Notes: generated by a model not told the origin, from the sequence alone. Shown: positions 8,043-18,558, counted from the first letter of the stretch. The stretch: 64,000 nucleotides of DNA from JAPPLB01 sp965218555 (GCA_965218555.1 OZ244625.1:4960001-5024000); one strand, 5' to 3'. Program-made: numbers and translations.

Positions 8043-9569
8043 ATGGCAGGATTCACTTGGCTGGACTATCTCATTGTGGCTGCATACTTGGCCGGTGTGA
8101 CCGTGCTCGGCAGCCTTTTCGCCTCAGGTCAAAAGAGTTCTCGTGACTTCTTCTTGGCGGGACGTGGCATGTCGTGGTTTCCGATGGCTTTGAGCGTAAT
8201 CGCCACGGATTTCTCGGCCATCAGTTTCTTGGGTGCTCCGGGGTATGTCGTCGCCCATGACCTGGTGATCGACCTGCAGCCTCTGGTGTTCATTTGGGTG
8301 CTTCCCATCTCCCTGTACTTGTTCGTTCGGTTTTTTCACCGCCTGGAGCTGATCTCGGCTTACGAGTACCTGGAGAAGCGATTCAGCCTCGCTTTGCGCA
8401 CCGGTTGCAGTCTGCTTTTCATCTGCCTTCGGGTGAGTTGGATGGCGACGGCGCTCTATGCGACGAGTCTGGCTCTTACTCAGGCGACGCCTCTTCCGTT
8501 CTGGCTGTGCGCGGTTCTGATCGGGGGCTTGACAACTTTCTACTCCAGCCTCGGCGGAATGAAGGCGGTGATCTGGACCGATGTCTCGCAGTTCTTCATT
8601 TTCGTCACAGCCATCGCCTTGGTCCTCGTCCGGGCAGTAGGGGCGCTCCCTGGCGGAATCGTCATGGCTTGGGATACCGCCAACCGCGCTGGCCACACTC
8701 GGCTGCTCAATTTCGAAGGGGGATGGGAGGCGATCACAACGCCCGCGGTGCTGATCGGAGGAAGCTTTCTGATCCTGATCTCCTATGGCGTCGACCAGGT
8801 TGTGATCCAACGTTACCTCACCGCTCGCAGTATCGATGAGATCAAGCGCAGCATGGTTTTTCAGGTTTGCGCCGCGCCGGGCCTGCTGTTCATGCTGGCC
8901 GTGATCGGACTGGCGGTTTTCAGCTTCTACAGTCACTTTCCTGAACGGATTCCGGCGGGACTCGAAACCGACAAGTGGTTCCCCTACTTCATCGTCCACG
9001 AGTTGCCGATGGGCTTTTCCGGGCTGGTTATCGCCGGATTGTTCGCGGCCACGATGTCATCGATTAGTAGTGGGGTCAATAGCATCACCGCTTCTTGTGT
9101 CATCGATTTCTATCGACGCTTGCTTGCCGGGGACACTCGGGTGATCGAAGAGCAGGGAGCTTCGCCATCGTCGTCCGCTATCGCTCAGCGAAACCAGCGC
9201 GAAATCCGGATCTCTCGGATCCTCTCGGTCTTCTGGGGCGCCGTAGCGACCGCCCTGGCATTTGTAGTCGGACGCATCGGTGTAATTGCCATAATCGCCA
9301 AGACACTGAGCGGCTTTTTTGGGGGCGTGCTGTTGGGGGTATTCTTGTTGGGCATCCTGGCTCCGAGAGTGAACGGTCCCGGCGCGCTTCTAGGAGGGCT
9401 GATCGGTTTCGCCACGATCTCAACGGTGGGCCTGGCGACCCCGATCAACTTGTTCTGGTATGCTCCCATCGGTTGCTTGACCACGTTTGTTGCCGGGGCG
9501 GTTGTGAGCCGTTTCTTTGCGCTCCCTTCCGTGGATCAAACCTCAGGCCTAACGTTGAAGGCCCACTAA
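8043..9569 (+). CDS. Sodium:solute symporter (SSS family)
   Basis: This 508-residue inner-membrane symporter has about 13 hydrophobic segments and an SSS-like start (WLDYLIVAAYLAGVTVLGS). It has the DFFLAGR loop after the first segment and the ATMSSISSGVNSITAS stretch, where paired Ser residues match the sodium-site region of the family. Members import sugars, sialic acid, proline, pantothenate and other solutes with Na+. The substrate is not determinable, but the surrounding oxidoreductases and sialidase-like propellers make a sugar or sialic-acid-type solute plausible. ATG start at 8043 with GAGG about 8 bases upstream. The 12th/13th segment region has a hydrophilic loop (SPSSSAIAQRNQ). Confidence 0.88.
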   Translation: MAGFTWLDYLIVAAYLAGVTVLGSLFASGQKSSRDFFLAGRGMSWFPMALSVIATDFSAISFLGAPGYVVAHDLVIDLQPLVFIWVLPISLYLFVRFFHRLELISAYEYLEKRFSLALRTGCSLLFICLRVSWMATALYATSLALTQATPLPFWLCAVLIGGLTTFYSSLGGMKAVIWTDVSQFFIFVTAIALVLVRAVGALPGGIVMAWDTANRAGHTRLLNFEGGWEAITTPAVLIGGSFLILISYGVDQVVIQRYLTARSIDEIKRSMVFQVCAAPGLLFMLAVIGLAVFSFYSHFPERIPAGLETDKWFPYFIVHELPMGFSGLVIAGLFAATMSSISSGVNSITASCVIDFYRRLLAGDTRVIEEQGASPSSSAIAQRNQREIRISRILSVFWGAVATALAFVVGRIGVIAIIAKTLSGFFGGVLLGVFLLGILAPRVNGPGALLGGLIGFATISTVGLATPINLFWYAPIGCLTTFVAGAVVSRFFALPSVDQTSGLTLKAH

Positions 9570-9652
9570 CAGGCGGCCCTGGCAGCCCGTAGTACAAGTC
9601 ACGCGGGCGGCAATACGCGGCCCGTGGTCGGTGCGCTCGACTCGGTGGACGT

Positions 9653-10135
9653 TTACGTCATACTTCGCAGACCAACGGCAAAATAGGGCTCAAGGACGGC
9701 CTCAGTAAGCGAATCCGGATGCTTTTCCAAGACTTCGCGCACCCAGGCATCGCGTTCGAACTTGTGTATCTCGAGTTCCCACACGCACGCGATCACCCGC
9801 AGCGGGGCAAGTGAGGTGAGTTTCGGCGGGTCGCGGTCGCAGTCATCGACGCGGAAAGTACTCGAACGCAACATGTTTGCGTCGTACCAGGTATTGATCA
9901 GGAGGTAGTCGCCGTCTGCGGCCCAGTGCAGAATTGCAAAGCCTATCTCGTGATCCGACTCTGCGCCGAGATCCAGCAAGCCGACCTCAAGCATTCGACG
10001 AAAATTCCTTTCAGGCGGCAGTGTCGCATGCGCATGCCGAGGCGCACGCAGGGTGTGAATCTTGAGCCGATGGTCGTGAACCTCCAATACACTGCGGAAC
10101 TCGACTTCCCGAGGCTCGTAGGTTAAGGGATTCAT
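9653..10135 (-). CDS. Uncharacterised conserved protein
   Basis: I favour the ATG at 10135 (MNPLTYEPREVEF), giving about 160 residues; the frame is open to 10198 with an unconvincing N-terminal extension. I do not recognise a named family. The pattern HDHRLKIHTL ... GFAILHWAADGDYLLINTWYDANML ... ACVWELEIHKFERDAWVREVLE resembles small uncharacterised proteins seen as single genes in many genomes. No signal peptide or membrane segment is visible, so it is probably cytoplasmic. Neighbours are on the opposite strand or belong to other functions. Confidence 0.6.
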   Translation of the reverse strand: MNPLTYEPREVEFRSVLEVHDHRLKIHTLRAPRHAHATLPPERNFRRMLEVGLLDLGAESDHEIGFAILHWAADGDYLLINTWYDANMLRSSTFRVDDCDRDPPKLTSLAPLRVIACVWELEIHKFERDAWVREVLEKHPDSLTEAVLEPYFAVGLRSMT

Positions 10136-10198
10136 GGAGTAGTGACTTCGTACAGGGTCACGTAGTATATCTTCTTCATCTCTCCTGGCTACGTACAA

Positions 10199-10535
10199 AG
10201 CTCACCCTAAGCACCTACACCGCCCTGTCAGCCGTGGCGAAGGCACTGGACAGCGCTCTCGCTAGCGTCCCAGGTCGGCTGCTTCGGCTCCACGGATTCT
10301 CGTTAATGCCTGCCGGCCCCGAGCTATCGTTCGTTCTAGCCGATCTACTCGCACGATCCGAAGCACTTCTGGCGAGACTTTACCGAGCCCGCTCGCGCCT
10401 CCTTCGCCTCCTCGAAGTGGCGGATCGCGGCGCCGGGGGATAGATTAGCGCTTTAAGTCGCAAGAGCAGATTCTTTGCCCCCGATAGAGGCGGTCGAACG
10501 GTTCATTCCCGCTGCCGGAAACCTTGACGCGTCCG
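10199..10535. other. Intergenic, no gene recognised
   Basis: The 337 bases hold only short frames without family-like sequence. No tRNA, clear hairpin terminator or repeat copy is seen. Confidence 0.35.
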
Positions 10536-12020
10536 TCAGGCGGCAAAGCGAAAGGCGAACAGATGCGCGTCTCGAAGCCGAATCCTCAGCCGTACCGGGC
10601 GATCCGACAATGAGCCGACCTCGGTTCGTTCCTTCCAGTGAACAGCCGCGTCAATCTTGTCACCGAAGATCGGCGGGCAATCGTCCAGCGAGAAGCCGGT
10701 TATCGGCCTGCCGTCTTGTTGTTGGATCTCGACCAGGATGGTCCCGCCGCCGCTGGTGTGGTAATTCAGCTTGAGTTGGTTTCCAGAAAAAACCAGGGGT
10801 GGCGTGGTGAACTCTCCCCATCCGGCGTAGGGCCCCTCGACGGAAACAAAGCCGTCCGTTCGCAGGGTGGCGCGGCGAAAGTGACTCTCCGGGTAGCGTA
10901 GGAAATCTGAATAATACATCGAGAGTTCGTCGGGCGCGGTTTGCAGGATCCCGACCCCAATGATCGGGTTGCGGTCGCACCAGCTTCGTTCGTCCCGTCC
11001 CGGACCCAAGAACGGCTTTCGCCTGCGGACCCAGCGAATGCCGTCACGGCTTGTGGCGAACTGCGTGTCCGACAGCCCCGCGAAAGTGGGCGACAGGCCG
11101 GGAACCGTGCTGGTCGTTTGCGGTCCCGGCGCCTTCTCATAATGCCTTCGGGTGTAGAGAACCATCGGAAACATCAGGTAAGCTCGCTGGGCGCGTTCGT
11201 ACTTCACCGTGGCGTTGGTGTAAAGATTCAGGTCTTCCGGGTCTTGGCCATCCGCAGAGACCACCAGCTCCGGCGTAGACCACCGCAAGAAGTCCTCCGA
11301 CTCGGCTCGCCGAATCGCCCGTATCCCACCTTTGAAGTCACCGGGGCGCGAACGATCGATACCTCGTAGATAGATCACGTAGCGTTTCTTCTCGTCATCC
11401 CACAGCAGGATATTGTGGCTGTCGACCGGGGGATTATCGATCAGCGGGTTTCCGGCCACCGGTTTCCAATGCAGTCCATCGCCCGAAACAAATCCCAAAA
11501 TCTGTCCACTCGGCCGCGTGATCATCTTGTAGCGTTCGTCGCCGGAGCCGTTCGGATCCAGAATGATGGACGGGTTGATACCCTTCACCTCACCCGCGGG
11601 CAATACGAGGTTGTTCTTTTTTGTCCCCTTCCATTCGACGATTCCCAGGTCGGGCTTTTCCCAATGGACGCCGTCTTTGCTCTCCGCATAGCAAGTGAGC
11701 GCCTTGGCATCTTCTCCCACATCCACCCGGTACCACATCCGAAAGCGGTCTCCATCCTTCAAGACACAGGGATAGTGCAAGCCATGGGCTATCGGTTCCC
11801 AGGCATGGTCCTTCGCGCGGATCACCACCTCACGAGGCGTGGGAGTGTGAAGCGCTAACCGTACGTTTTCCTTCTTGTCGAACCAAAGATCGTCGAGAAA
11901 AAGCTGGCGACTCGAACCGACATCGACCGGCCCGTTCGTCGGTGCTTCCGAGACCGAACAGGAGACGGAGGGAGCGAGCGCCGCCGTGGCCACGCTGGAG
12001 AAAAAGTCACGACGTTTCAT
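10536..12020 (-). CDS. Tat-exported beta-propeller protein, glycoside hydrolase 32/43-like
   Basis: The likely start is ATG 12020 (MKRRDFFSSVATAAL), giving 494 residues. It has a twin-arginine leader ending near PSVSC, which could also act as a lipobox, and AGGAC lies upstream. After the leader comes a block with repeated WxKPxLG / SxDGxxW / RYKMxxxxxG features (ESKDGVHWEKPDLG, FVSGDGLHWKPV, TSRDGIRWVRRRKP). These are typical of five-bladed propellers annotated as GH32/43-like in planctomycetes and acidobacteria. It probably acts on a glycan outside the cytoplasm, but I cannot point to the catalytic acids with confidence. The frame open to 12062 adds a non-signal extension. Confidence 0.65.
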   Translation of the reverse strand: MKRRDFFSSVATAALAPSVSCSVSEAPTNGPVDVGSSRQLFLDDLWFDKKENVRLALHTPTPREVVIRAKDHAWEPIAHGLHYPCVLKDGDRFRMWYRVDVGEDAKALTCYAESKDGVHWEKPDLGIVEWKGTKKNNLVLPAGEVKGINPSIILDPNGSGDERYKMITRPSGQILGFVSGDGLHWKPVAGNPLIDNPPVDSHNILLWDDEKKRYVIYLRGIDRSRPGDFKGGIRAIRRAESEDFLRWSTPELVVSADGQDPEDLNLYTNATVKYERAQRAYLMFPMVLYTRRHYEKAPGPQTTSTVPGLSPTFAGLSDTQFATSRDGIRWVRRRKPFLGPGRDERSWCDRNPIIGVGILQTAPDELSMYYSDFLRYPESHFRRATLRTDGFVSVEGPYAGWGEFTTPPLVFSGNQLKLNYHTSGGGTILVEIQQQDGRPITGFSLDDCPPIFGDKIDAAVHWKERTEVGSLSDRPVRLRIRLRDAHLFAFRFAA

Positions 12021-12204
12021 GGGGATGTCCTGCTTCAGGAGATTGATTGAGAATGGATGCAAGTCCTTCCGGCGGCAAACGCGAGCTTACGATGGATCGG
12101 CGCTTCCGGCCGAGAGGCCGCACCTAGCATCAAGAAGGCCGTGACCTTTTGTCAAGAGTGAAAGCATGCCTGTGAAAGCGTAGCGCAGTAGCGGTTTCGT
12201 CTGT

Positions 12205-13269
12205 TCATCCCAACCGTTTCCCCCAAGAGTCCATCGCCGGCTGCGCCAAAGGTAGCCGAACCGCCGAGCCGGAGTGTGCGGACAAAGCAACGGCTTCGCA
12301 GAACTCCATGTAGCGCAGCCCTTCTTCGAAGGTTGGCGAAACCGTGCCGCCCCTCCTTATCGCATCGATAAATTCTCGATCGGTGGTTTGAGAGCGTTCT
12401 TCTTCCGCTGAGACGGCCATCGGAACCGGTTCGCTGGCGCCCCCGGTTGCTCCGAGAATTTCTTCGGAGAAGAGTCGGTAGATCAGCGCCCCGCGAGACC
12501 CGTAGATCTCGACACGGTGACCGGGAGAGAACGAAGCGGACTGGCTCAAATGGTAGCTGAAAGCGGCTCCACACTGCAGGGTTCCGGCGGACACCACCGA
12601 ATCGGGCACGGTGGCCTTCACGCTCTCTCCTGTTGCACTGCGGCGCACCGGGTGGTGTACCTTCGCAACCGCGGAAACGAGCGCCGCCGTCCCGACCCAA
12701 CGATGAGCCACCTCCACCCACAGGCCGAGAGTCAGCGTGTTAACGCCCACCACCTCCGGGTCGAGCCGCCAATCGTACCCGGCGGGCGGTCTCTCGAAGG
12801 ACATCCCGGTTACACGCAGTTCGGTCACGTCGCCGACGAAGTTCTCCTTATGCAACAGCCTCTTCATGAGGCGGTCGCCTTTGAGTCCGGGACGGGGAGG
12901 ATAAAGGGCCGTGACGAGCCCCGATGATTCCGCGGCCGCAACCATCCTTTGCGCTTCCGATAGATTGCGAGCCATGCGCGCCTGGCAGAGCACATGCTTG
13001 CCCGCGTCCAGCGCCCGCAGGGTTGCGGGGCAGTGAAGAACAGGAGGGGTGGCCACGACGACGGCCTCGATATCAGTGGAATCGCAAACTTCCTCCCAAC
13101 TCGGAGCAACGGCCGGGATGTCGAACTTCCGAGCCAGTTTCCGGGCCTTAGCGGGGTCCCGGGACCAGATCGCGCGGCAAGAAACGCCCGGAATCCGGGC
13201 TAACGCGGGCAGATGCCGGGTCTCGACGACCCAGCCTGCGCCGATGATCCCTACCCGTATGGTCTCCAT
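12205..13269 (-). CDS. Gfo/Idh/MocA-family oxidoreductase (cytoplasmic)
   Basis: This 354-residue protein starts directly with the Rossmann fold (METIRVGIIGAGWVVETRHL) and has no signal peptide, unlike the 6203 gene. It has the usual GADxxVVVATPP-type second motif (AVVVATPPVLHC, 69-80) and a C-terminal substrate/dimerisation domain. The canonical CEKP motif is replaced by CQARMA (95-100), so the catalytic Lys is missing at its normal position. The family acts on sugars or cyclitols. It lies between the exported GH-like propeller and an Asp-box propeller on the same strand, so it may belong to the same carbohydrate pathway. Confidence 0.82.
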   Translation of the reverse strand: METIRVGIIGAGWVVETRHLPALARIPGVSCRAIWSRDPAKARKLARKFDIPAVAPSWEEVCDSTDIEAVVVATPPVLHCPATLRALDAGKHVLCQARMARNLSEAQRMVAAAESSGLVTALYPPRPGLKGDRLMKRLLHKENFVGDVTELRVTGMSFERPPAGYDWRLDPEVVGVNTLTLGLWVEVAHRWVGTAALVSAVAKVHHPVRRSATGESVKATVPDSVVSAGTLQCGAAFSYHLSQSASFSPGHRVEIYGSRGALIYRLFSEEILGATGGASEPVPMAVSAEEERSQTTDREFIDAIRRGGTVSPTFEEGLRYMEFCEAVALSAHSGSAVRLPLAQPAMDSWGKRLG

Positions 13270-13497
13270 CGCAGCTCTCCCGACAGCGTTTCTTGTGCGC
13301 CGTACAATCTAGCACGAGTTACGGCACACCTTCGATTCCCCAAAAGTGACCCGAGCACGAGCCAGGGCTGCGGCCCGCCGGCGTCCTGTGCGTGTGGATC
13401 TCGCTCCTTTGTTGTCAAGAGCAATGGGACGGTCTCGCCGGCCGATCCGACTCATGTTTCCTGCATGCCTGTCAGTCCTGACGCTTTTGCAGACAGC

Positions 13498-14628
13498 TCA
13501 CTTCACACAAAGCCGGCACCAGCGCGATTGAGTGACGCACGCTTCGGTGCACCAATAGCTCACCAGAACGTCACCGCCGGGTGTGGCCGCTGCGTGCGGA
13601 CGGCCAAACGCGATCACGTCGTGGCTAGCCGGGTAGGAATCTTTAGATGGAATGCCGATGGTTTCCCGTCCCTTGGCGTCCCAGATCACGACATTGCGGT
13701 CCAGATCCCAGGTCTTACCCGCGTCCTCTGAGAGAACGCCCCGAATGCCCGGCGGATCCAACTCCCGGACGGTGTATACCGCGAACATGCGCCCGTTGCC
13801 CAAGTCGACGGCCCAACTTGTCTGCGCCGGAATCGCTGTCGGTTGCGGCACGTCCCACTGACGGCCCGTCTCGTCGGATGTGGTGAGATGCAAGTCGATA
13901 AACTTCTTGCTCCGTAAGTCCTGAGTCCACAGCAAGGTGAACAGTCGCCCGGATTTCAGGGCAATCACTCGGCCGTGCCAGAAGGCTTTTTGTTCTTCGG
14001 GAGAGATGCCGGCGAAGCAGTGCAAGTCTCCCCAACTCTGGCCCTGGTCACTCGAAAACAACGCCAGCATCTCGGCCTGTACGGGGCGCGGATCGTCGTA
14101 GGCCTTCCCGATATCGAACGCCAGAAACCAGCCCCCGTCGGGAATCTCGATCACCGGGCCTGACACGTAGGCGATGATGCCGTCGGGCATCTCGATCACC
14201 TGGGGGGCCGACCAGCTCCGGCCGTTGTCATGGGACCGAAACAGCAGCGTCTCGACCGGTAGAAAGCCCCCGGTATCAGGGTTGACCATGAGCCGATCCG
14301 GGTCCGTGCAATCGTGCCGCATGGCCGAGAGGGTGAGAGTGCCATCCCGTAGACGGCTCAGGAACGGTGCGGAGTAGGTGTAGGGCGTGACGTCCTGTCG
14401 TGGGTCGTGGACGAGCCCTTCCTCTTTCCAGGTCGTTCCTTCGTCCGTCGAGCGCAGAACCGCCAGGACGCCGTCGTGCGAATAGAAAGCCGTGCCGCGC
14501 CGATGAACGCCGACCCATTCGCCTTCGGCGGGTGCCAGGACAGTAGGGAGATAGCTGTTGACGACGCGGTGACCCGCCAGCGGGTTCCGGAACAAGACGC
14601 CGTCAGAGATGATTTCGAGCTGGGCCAT
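13498..14628 (-). CDS. Sialidase-like six-bladed propeller with Asp boxes
   Basis: From ATG 14628 (MAQLEIISDG) the protein has 376 residues; the frame is open 9 codons further. At least four Asp boxes (SxDxGxxW) are visible: STDEGTTW, SHDNGRSW, SSDQGQSW and SEDAGKTW, plus a degenerate SDETGRQW. These define the BNR/exo-sialidase superfamily fold. No signal peptide is apparent, so it may be cytoplasmic. The Arg triad and Tyr/Glu nucleophile of true sialidases cannot be assigned by eye, so substrate and activity are open. It lies in a same-strand cluster with a second Asp-box protein. Confidence 0.75.
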   Translation of the reverse strand: MAQLEIISDGVLFRNPLAGHRVVNSYLPTVLAPAEGEWVGVHRRGTAFYSHDGVLAVLRSTDEGTTWKEEGLVHDPRQDVTPYTYSAPFLSRLRDGTLTLSAMRHDCTDPDRLMVNPDTGGFLPVETLLFRSHDNGRSWSAPQVIEMPDGIIAYVSGPVIEIPDGGWFLAFDIGKAYDDPRPVQAEMLALFSSDQGQSWGDLHCFAGISPEEQKAFWHGRVIALKSGRLFTLLWTQDLRSKKFIDLHLTTSDETGRQWDVPQPTAIPAQTSWAVDLGNGRMFAVYTVRELDPPGIRGVLSEDAGKTWDLDRNVVIWDAKGRETIGIPSKDSYPASHDVIAFGRPHAAATPGGDVLVSYWCTEACVTQSRWCRLCVK

Positions 14629-14731
14629 GAAGATCGTTCCCGTTCGGCTGGGCAAAAAATGGAACCCCGAGCCGCTAGTGGTCAGCGAGCAGTGCCGGAT
14701 GAGTCGTTTGTCACGGCTTCCTGCAGGTTTG

Positions 14732-15967
14732 TCAGGCCTCCCGGAGAAAACTGGCGGCGATGTACTTCTGCTTTCCGCCGTCGGTCACGCTGTTGAAATA
14801 ATAGGCGACGATCGCGGTGCCGTCGGGTAACAGGGCGGCCAAGGGATAGCCCAGGTCACGGTTGCGCCCGTCATCGCGGATCACGAATTCTTCGGCCTCC
14901 GCGATGCGTTCGCATTCAGCATCCAGCAGCCGCGCCCGGATCCCGAAGGGCTCACGGCGGTAGCCGTAGGCCAACAGGACTCGCCCGCTGGGCATGCGGA
15001 TCGCTGTGCAGGGATAACCCCAAAATGCCTCCTTCCGAGGCTGCGACCAGCTCCGGCCGCGGTCAAGCGAGTGAGCCGTATAGCTGTACCCCGCTGGGTT
15101 GCTGCGCATGAAGGCGACCAGCTTCCCTGAGGCACACTCATAAAGAACGGTCTCGTTGAATCCAGTCTTGGCGTCGGGCCGGGCGATCGTTCCTCGCAAC
15201 CGCCAATGCATACCCCCATCAGTGGACTCCATGAGATACGAGGTCTCCAGCCGGTCCGCGCTGTAGACCGGGATCACCAGGCTTCGATCCGAAAGAACAA
15301 AAGCCGGGTTGCGAATCGCCGTTGGACTCGGCCATCCCGGCAAGGTCTCTCGCATGGCACTCACTGGCGAAACCCAATACCGCTGGCTCCAGGTCCGGCC
15401 GTTATCGTGAGATCGTCGCACATAGGTCCCCGTCTTGGCGCTATAGACATTCCATTTTTCGTAGTGGCGAGCGCGCCACTCGTTGCGCGGATCGGAGCGG
15501 ATCTTCTCGTAAAGTCCTTTTGTGATCAGACGAGATGCGTGACTGGCGTGGAGAATGCTGCCCTCCGGCAGCAGCGTCAGGTTGGAATTCCTGATGTTCC
15601 CGGCATCGAAGACGCGCGGTCCGCCGCTCCAGGTGCAGCCCTCGTCCTCGGAAGTCAGCAGGCACATCTCGACTTCCGGATTGAAGTGGCCCGAGTCGGG
15701 CGACCGGCGGAAGCCCATCAATACCTTGCCGCCGGGCAACACCAGCGGCGAAGGCCCGGGGCCGCAGTAATACTTGGGATCTCGATAGACGTCTACATCG
15801 CCTCGGGCTTTCTGCAACCGTCCCGGGTCGGAAGGAGCAGCCGGGTCCTTCGCCGCAGGTGCGCCCTGGATCGGAATAAGCCCCGCTGCAACACTGAACG
15901 ATCCACCGAGCAGGGCGGCTCGCCGCAGGAACTTCCTGCGGCCGTATTCGGTAGGACTGATCATCAT
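14732..15967 (-). CDS. Tat-exported sialidase-like propeller with Asp boxes
   Basis: I start at ATG 15967 (MMISPTEYGRRKFLRRAALLG), giving 411 residues. The long open frame upstream to 16423 lacks protein-like features and runs into a dispersed repeat. The leader has a twin-arginine motif (GRRKFLRR) followed by a hydrophobic core, predicting Tat export. Asp boxes include SEDEGCTW, SHDNGRTW, STDGGMHW and SLDRGRSW. It is probably an extracytoplasmic sialidase/BNR-type glycoside hydrolase or a related non-catalytic propeller. It pairs with the 13498 gene and resembles it in organisation. Confidence 0.8.
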   Translation of the reverse strand: MMISPTEYGRRKFLRRAALLGGSFSVAAGLIPIQGAPAAKDPAAPSDPGRLQKARGDVDVYRDPKYYCGPGPSPLVLPGGKVLMGFRRSPDSGHFNPEVEMCLLTSEDEGCTWSGGPRVFDAGNIRNSNLTLLPEGSILHASHASRLITKGLYEKIRSDPRNEWRARHYEKWNVYSAKTGTYVRRSHDNGRTWSQRYWVSPVSAMRETLPGWPSPTAIRNPAFVLSDRSLVIPVYSADRLETSYLMESTDGGMHWRLRGTIARPDAKTGFNETVLYECASGKLVAFMRSNPAGYSYTAHSLDRGRSWSQPRKEAFWGYPCTAIRMPSGRVLLAYGYRREPFGIRARLLDAECERIAEAEEFVIRDDGRNRDLGYPLAALLPDGTAIVAYYFNSVTDGGKQKYIAASFLREA

Positions 15968-16172
15968 GGAACGAACACCCTTCCGGGTCGGCGCTAGGGC
16001 GCCCACCCTTGATTCAAAGGCCCAGTGTAAGCCGTCATCAGAATTGCGACTAGTGCCATTGTAGGCGTCCCCCATGATGCTGGTAACCGGACCGTGAAGG
16101 CTGCCGAGAAGCTGGATCACGCCGATTGCTTGCATTTTTTGTCGCAAACCATGTGTCTGAATTGCCCGTTTT

Positions 16173-16282
16173 GTTCGCCTTTGGCGCGAAATTGTCGCAA
16201 AACCAAAAACCGCCACCCGGACCGCCACGCCCGCCGCCAAGTCACTGATTCCCCGCCCACTATTGCCCGCCATTGCCCGGCT
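16173..16282 (+). repeat. Dispersed repeat with 10-bp tandem tail (copy 1)
   Basis: The element begins GTTCGCCTTTGG, contains AACCAAAAACCGCC and AGTCACTG, and ends in a degenerate 10-bp tandem: CCCACTATTG (16256-16265), CCCGCCATTG (16266-16275), then CCCGGCT. A second copy with the same block order lies at 47944-48073 with more tandem units. The surroundings carry a direct repeat, GTCGCAAACCATGTGTCT (16141-16158) and GTCGCAAATCAAGTGTCT (16290-16307), which brackets the element. No coding sequence is apparent. The flanking 15968-16140 stretch holds nothing else I can name. Confidence 0.65.
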
Positions 16283-16345
16283 CACCAGTTGTCGCAAATC
16301 AAGTGTCTCCCCAAATCGAGGCTTGACAAACAAACACGGAATCCT

Positions 16346-16374
16346 TTGACGATCTGGCAGCAGCGCTTTATACT
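16346..16374 (+). promoter_or_regulatory. Sigma-70-type promoter of the tRNA-tuf operon
   Basis: TTGACG (16346-16351), a 17-base spacer and TATACT (16369-16374) form a near-consensus housekeeping promoter about 90 bp before the first tRNA. No other promoter of this quality is seen before tuf, so it likely drives tRNA-Thr, tRNA-Gly, tRNA-Thr, tRNA-Tyr, tuf and perhaps rpmG onward. A second TTGACA at 16323 may be coincidental. Confidence 0.7.
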
Positions 16375-16466
16375 GGAGTCTGCAGTTGCTTGTCTTCCCT
16401 TGCGGTTGCGTTCTACGGGGCAACGTGTGTCTTCCGTGTTTTCGCTAGGATAAAGAGAAGGTCCGG

Positions 16467-16542
16467 GCTGGCGTAGCTCAGTCGGTAGAGCATCTGATTT
16501 GTAATCAGACGGTCGGGGGTTCGAATCCCTCCGCCAGCTCCA
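16467..16542 (+). tRNA. trnT: tRNA-Thr (anticodon TGT)
   Basis: This 76-nt cloverleaf has acceptor GCTGGCG/CGCCAGC, the TCTGA/TCAGA anticodon stem around TGT, a GGTTCGAATCC T arm and an encoded CCA. It reads ACA threonine codons and is the first gene of the tRNA-tuf cluster. Confidence 0.95.
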
Positions 16543-16600
16543 ACTGAGTCGGCCGGTGGGCCATATGCGGGTTCGGACGGCGGTCGGAGTTCCGGTTTTG

Positions 16601-16675
16601 GCGGGAGTAACTCAATGGTAGAGTCACAGCCTTCCAAGCTGTTGGTTGCGGGTTCGATTCCCGTCTCCCGCTCCA
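16601..16675 (+). tRNA. trnG: tRNA-Gly (anticodon TCC)
   Basis: This 75-nt cloverleaf has acceptor GCGGGAG/CTCCCGC, anticodon TCC, a GGTTCGATTCC T arm and an encoded CCA. It reads GGA glycine codons. Confidence 0.95.
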
Positions 16676-16724
16676 GAAGTCTCCTCTGAGAACCCGAGGG
16701 CAAGATACGCAGGTTAAGCAGAGT

Positions 16725-16800
<76 letters not shown>

Positions 16801-16897
16801 CCGCTGCTCGGCCAAAGGGGTTTCGCGCCAAGCAGCGGGTGGGAAAGTTTTGTCGCGAGACTCGGAAGGAGCAAGCTGCAGAGGAACAAGGTATCGC

Positions 16898-16984
16898 GGA
16901 CGGGTGGCCGAGTGGCTAAAGGCAGCAGACTGTAAATCTGCCGGACTCAGTCCTACGGAGGTTCGAATCCTTCCCCGTCCACCA
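16898..16984 (+). tRNA. trnY: tRNA-Tyr (anticodon GTA)
   Basis: This 87-nt tRNA has a long variable arm, acceptor GGACGGG/CCCGTCC, anticodon GTA and an encoded CCA. The long variable arm is typical of bacterial tRNA-Tyr. It lies 45 bp upstream of tuf, the widely conserved bacterial tyr-tuf arrangement. Confidence 0.95.
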
Positions 16985-17029
16985 CGAACTTACGCTGTTC
17001 ACCGAGATCAGCGAGGAGAGAAGCTAACG

Positions 17030-18217
<1,188 letters not shown>

Positions 18218-18252
18218 TCGAAGCAAGCGACAACAGGGGAGGTTCGCAGATC

Positions 18253-18405
18253 ATGCCGCGGGAACGGATCACACTCGAGTGTACGGAGACCAAGGATCGA
18301 AACTATACGACGACTAAGAACAAGAAGACGACTCCGGGGCGTTTGGAGTTGAAGAAATACTCGCCGCGTTTGAGACGTCACACGGTTCACCGCGAAGTGA
18401 AGTAG
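18253..18405 (+). CDS. rpmG: 50S ribosomal protein L33
   Basis: This 50-residue basic protein (MPRERITLECTETKDRNYTT...HREVK) matches L33 length and pattern (ITLECTE, NYTTTKNKK, LELKKYSPRLRRH). Only one of the CxxC zinc-ribbon cysteines remains (Cys10), so it is probably a zinc-independent form. GGGAGG lies about 10 bases upstream. It is the usual gene between tuf and tRNA-Trp/secE. Confidence 0.95.
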   Translation: MPRERITLECTETKDRNYTTTKNKKTTPGRLELKKYSPRLRRHTVHREVK

Positions 18406-18484
18406 CCGTTTGCGCGTCCACCACAAGGAAGGAGTGGCGGATCAGGCCCGTGAATGCGACAATGAAACTTGATCTGTCTCTTCT

Positions 18485-18558
18485 AGGGGCGTCGGTTAAC
18501 GGTAAACCAGCGGTCTCCAAAACCGCCAATGGGGGTTCGATTCCCTCCGCCCCTGCCA
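18485..18558 (+). tRNA. trnW: tRNA-Trp (anticodon CCA)
   Basis: This 74-nt cloverleaf has acceptor AGGGGCG/CGCCCCT, loop CTCCAAA with anticodon CCA, a GGTTCGATTCC T arm and an encoded CCA. It lies between rpmG and secE, the common bacterial location. Confidence 0.95.

Noticed and set aside
15968..16423. N-terminal extension of the Tat sialidase-like protein
   Set aside because: The extension runs through the repeat element and lacks protein-like features, while MMISPTEYGRRKF gives a proper Tat leader at 15967.
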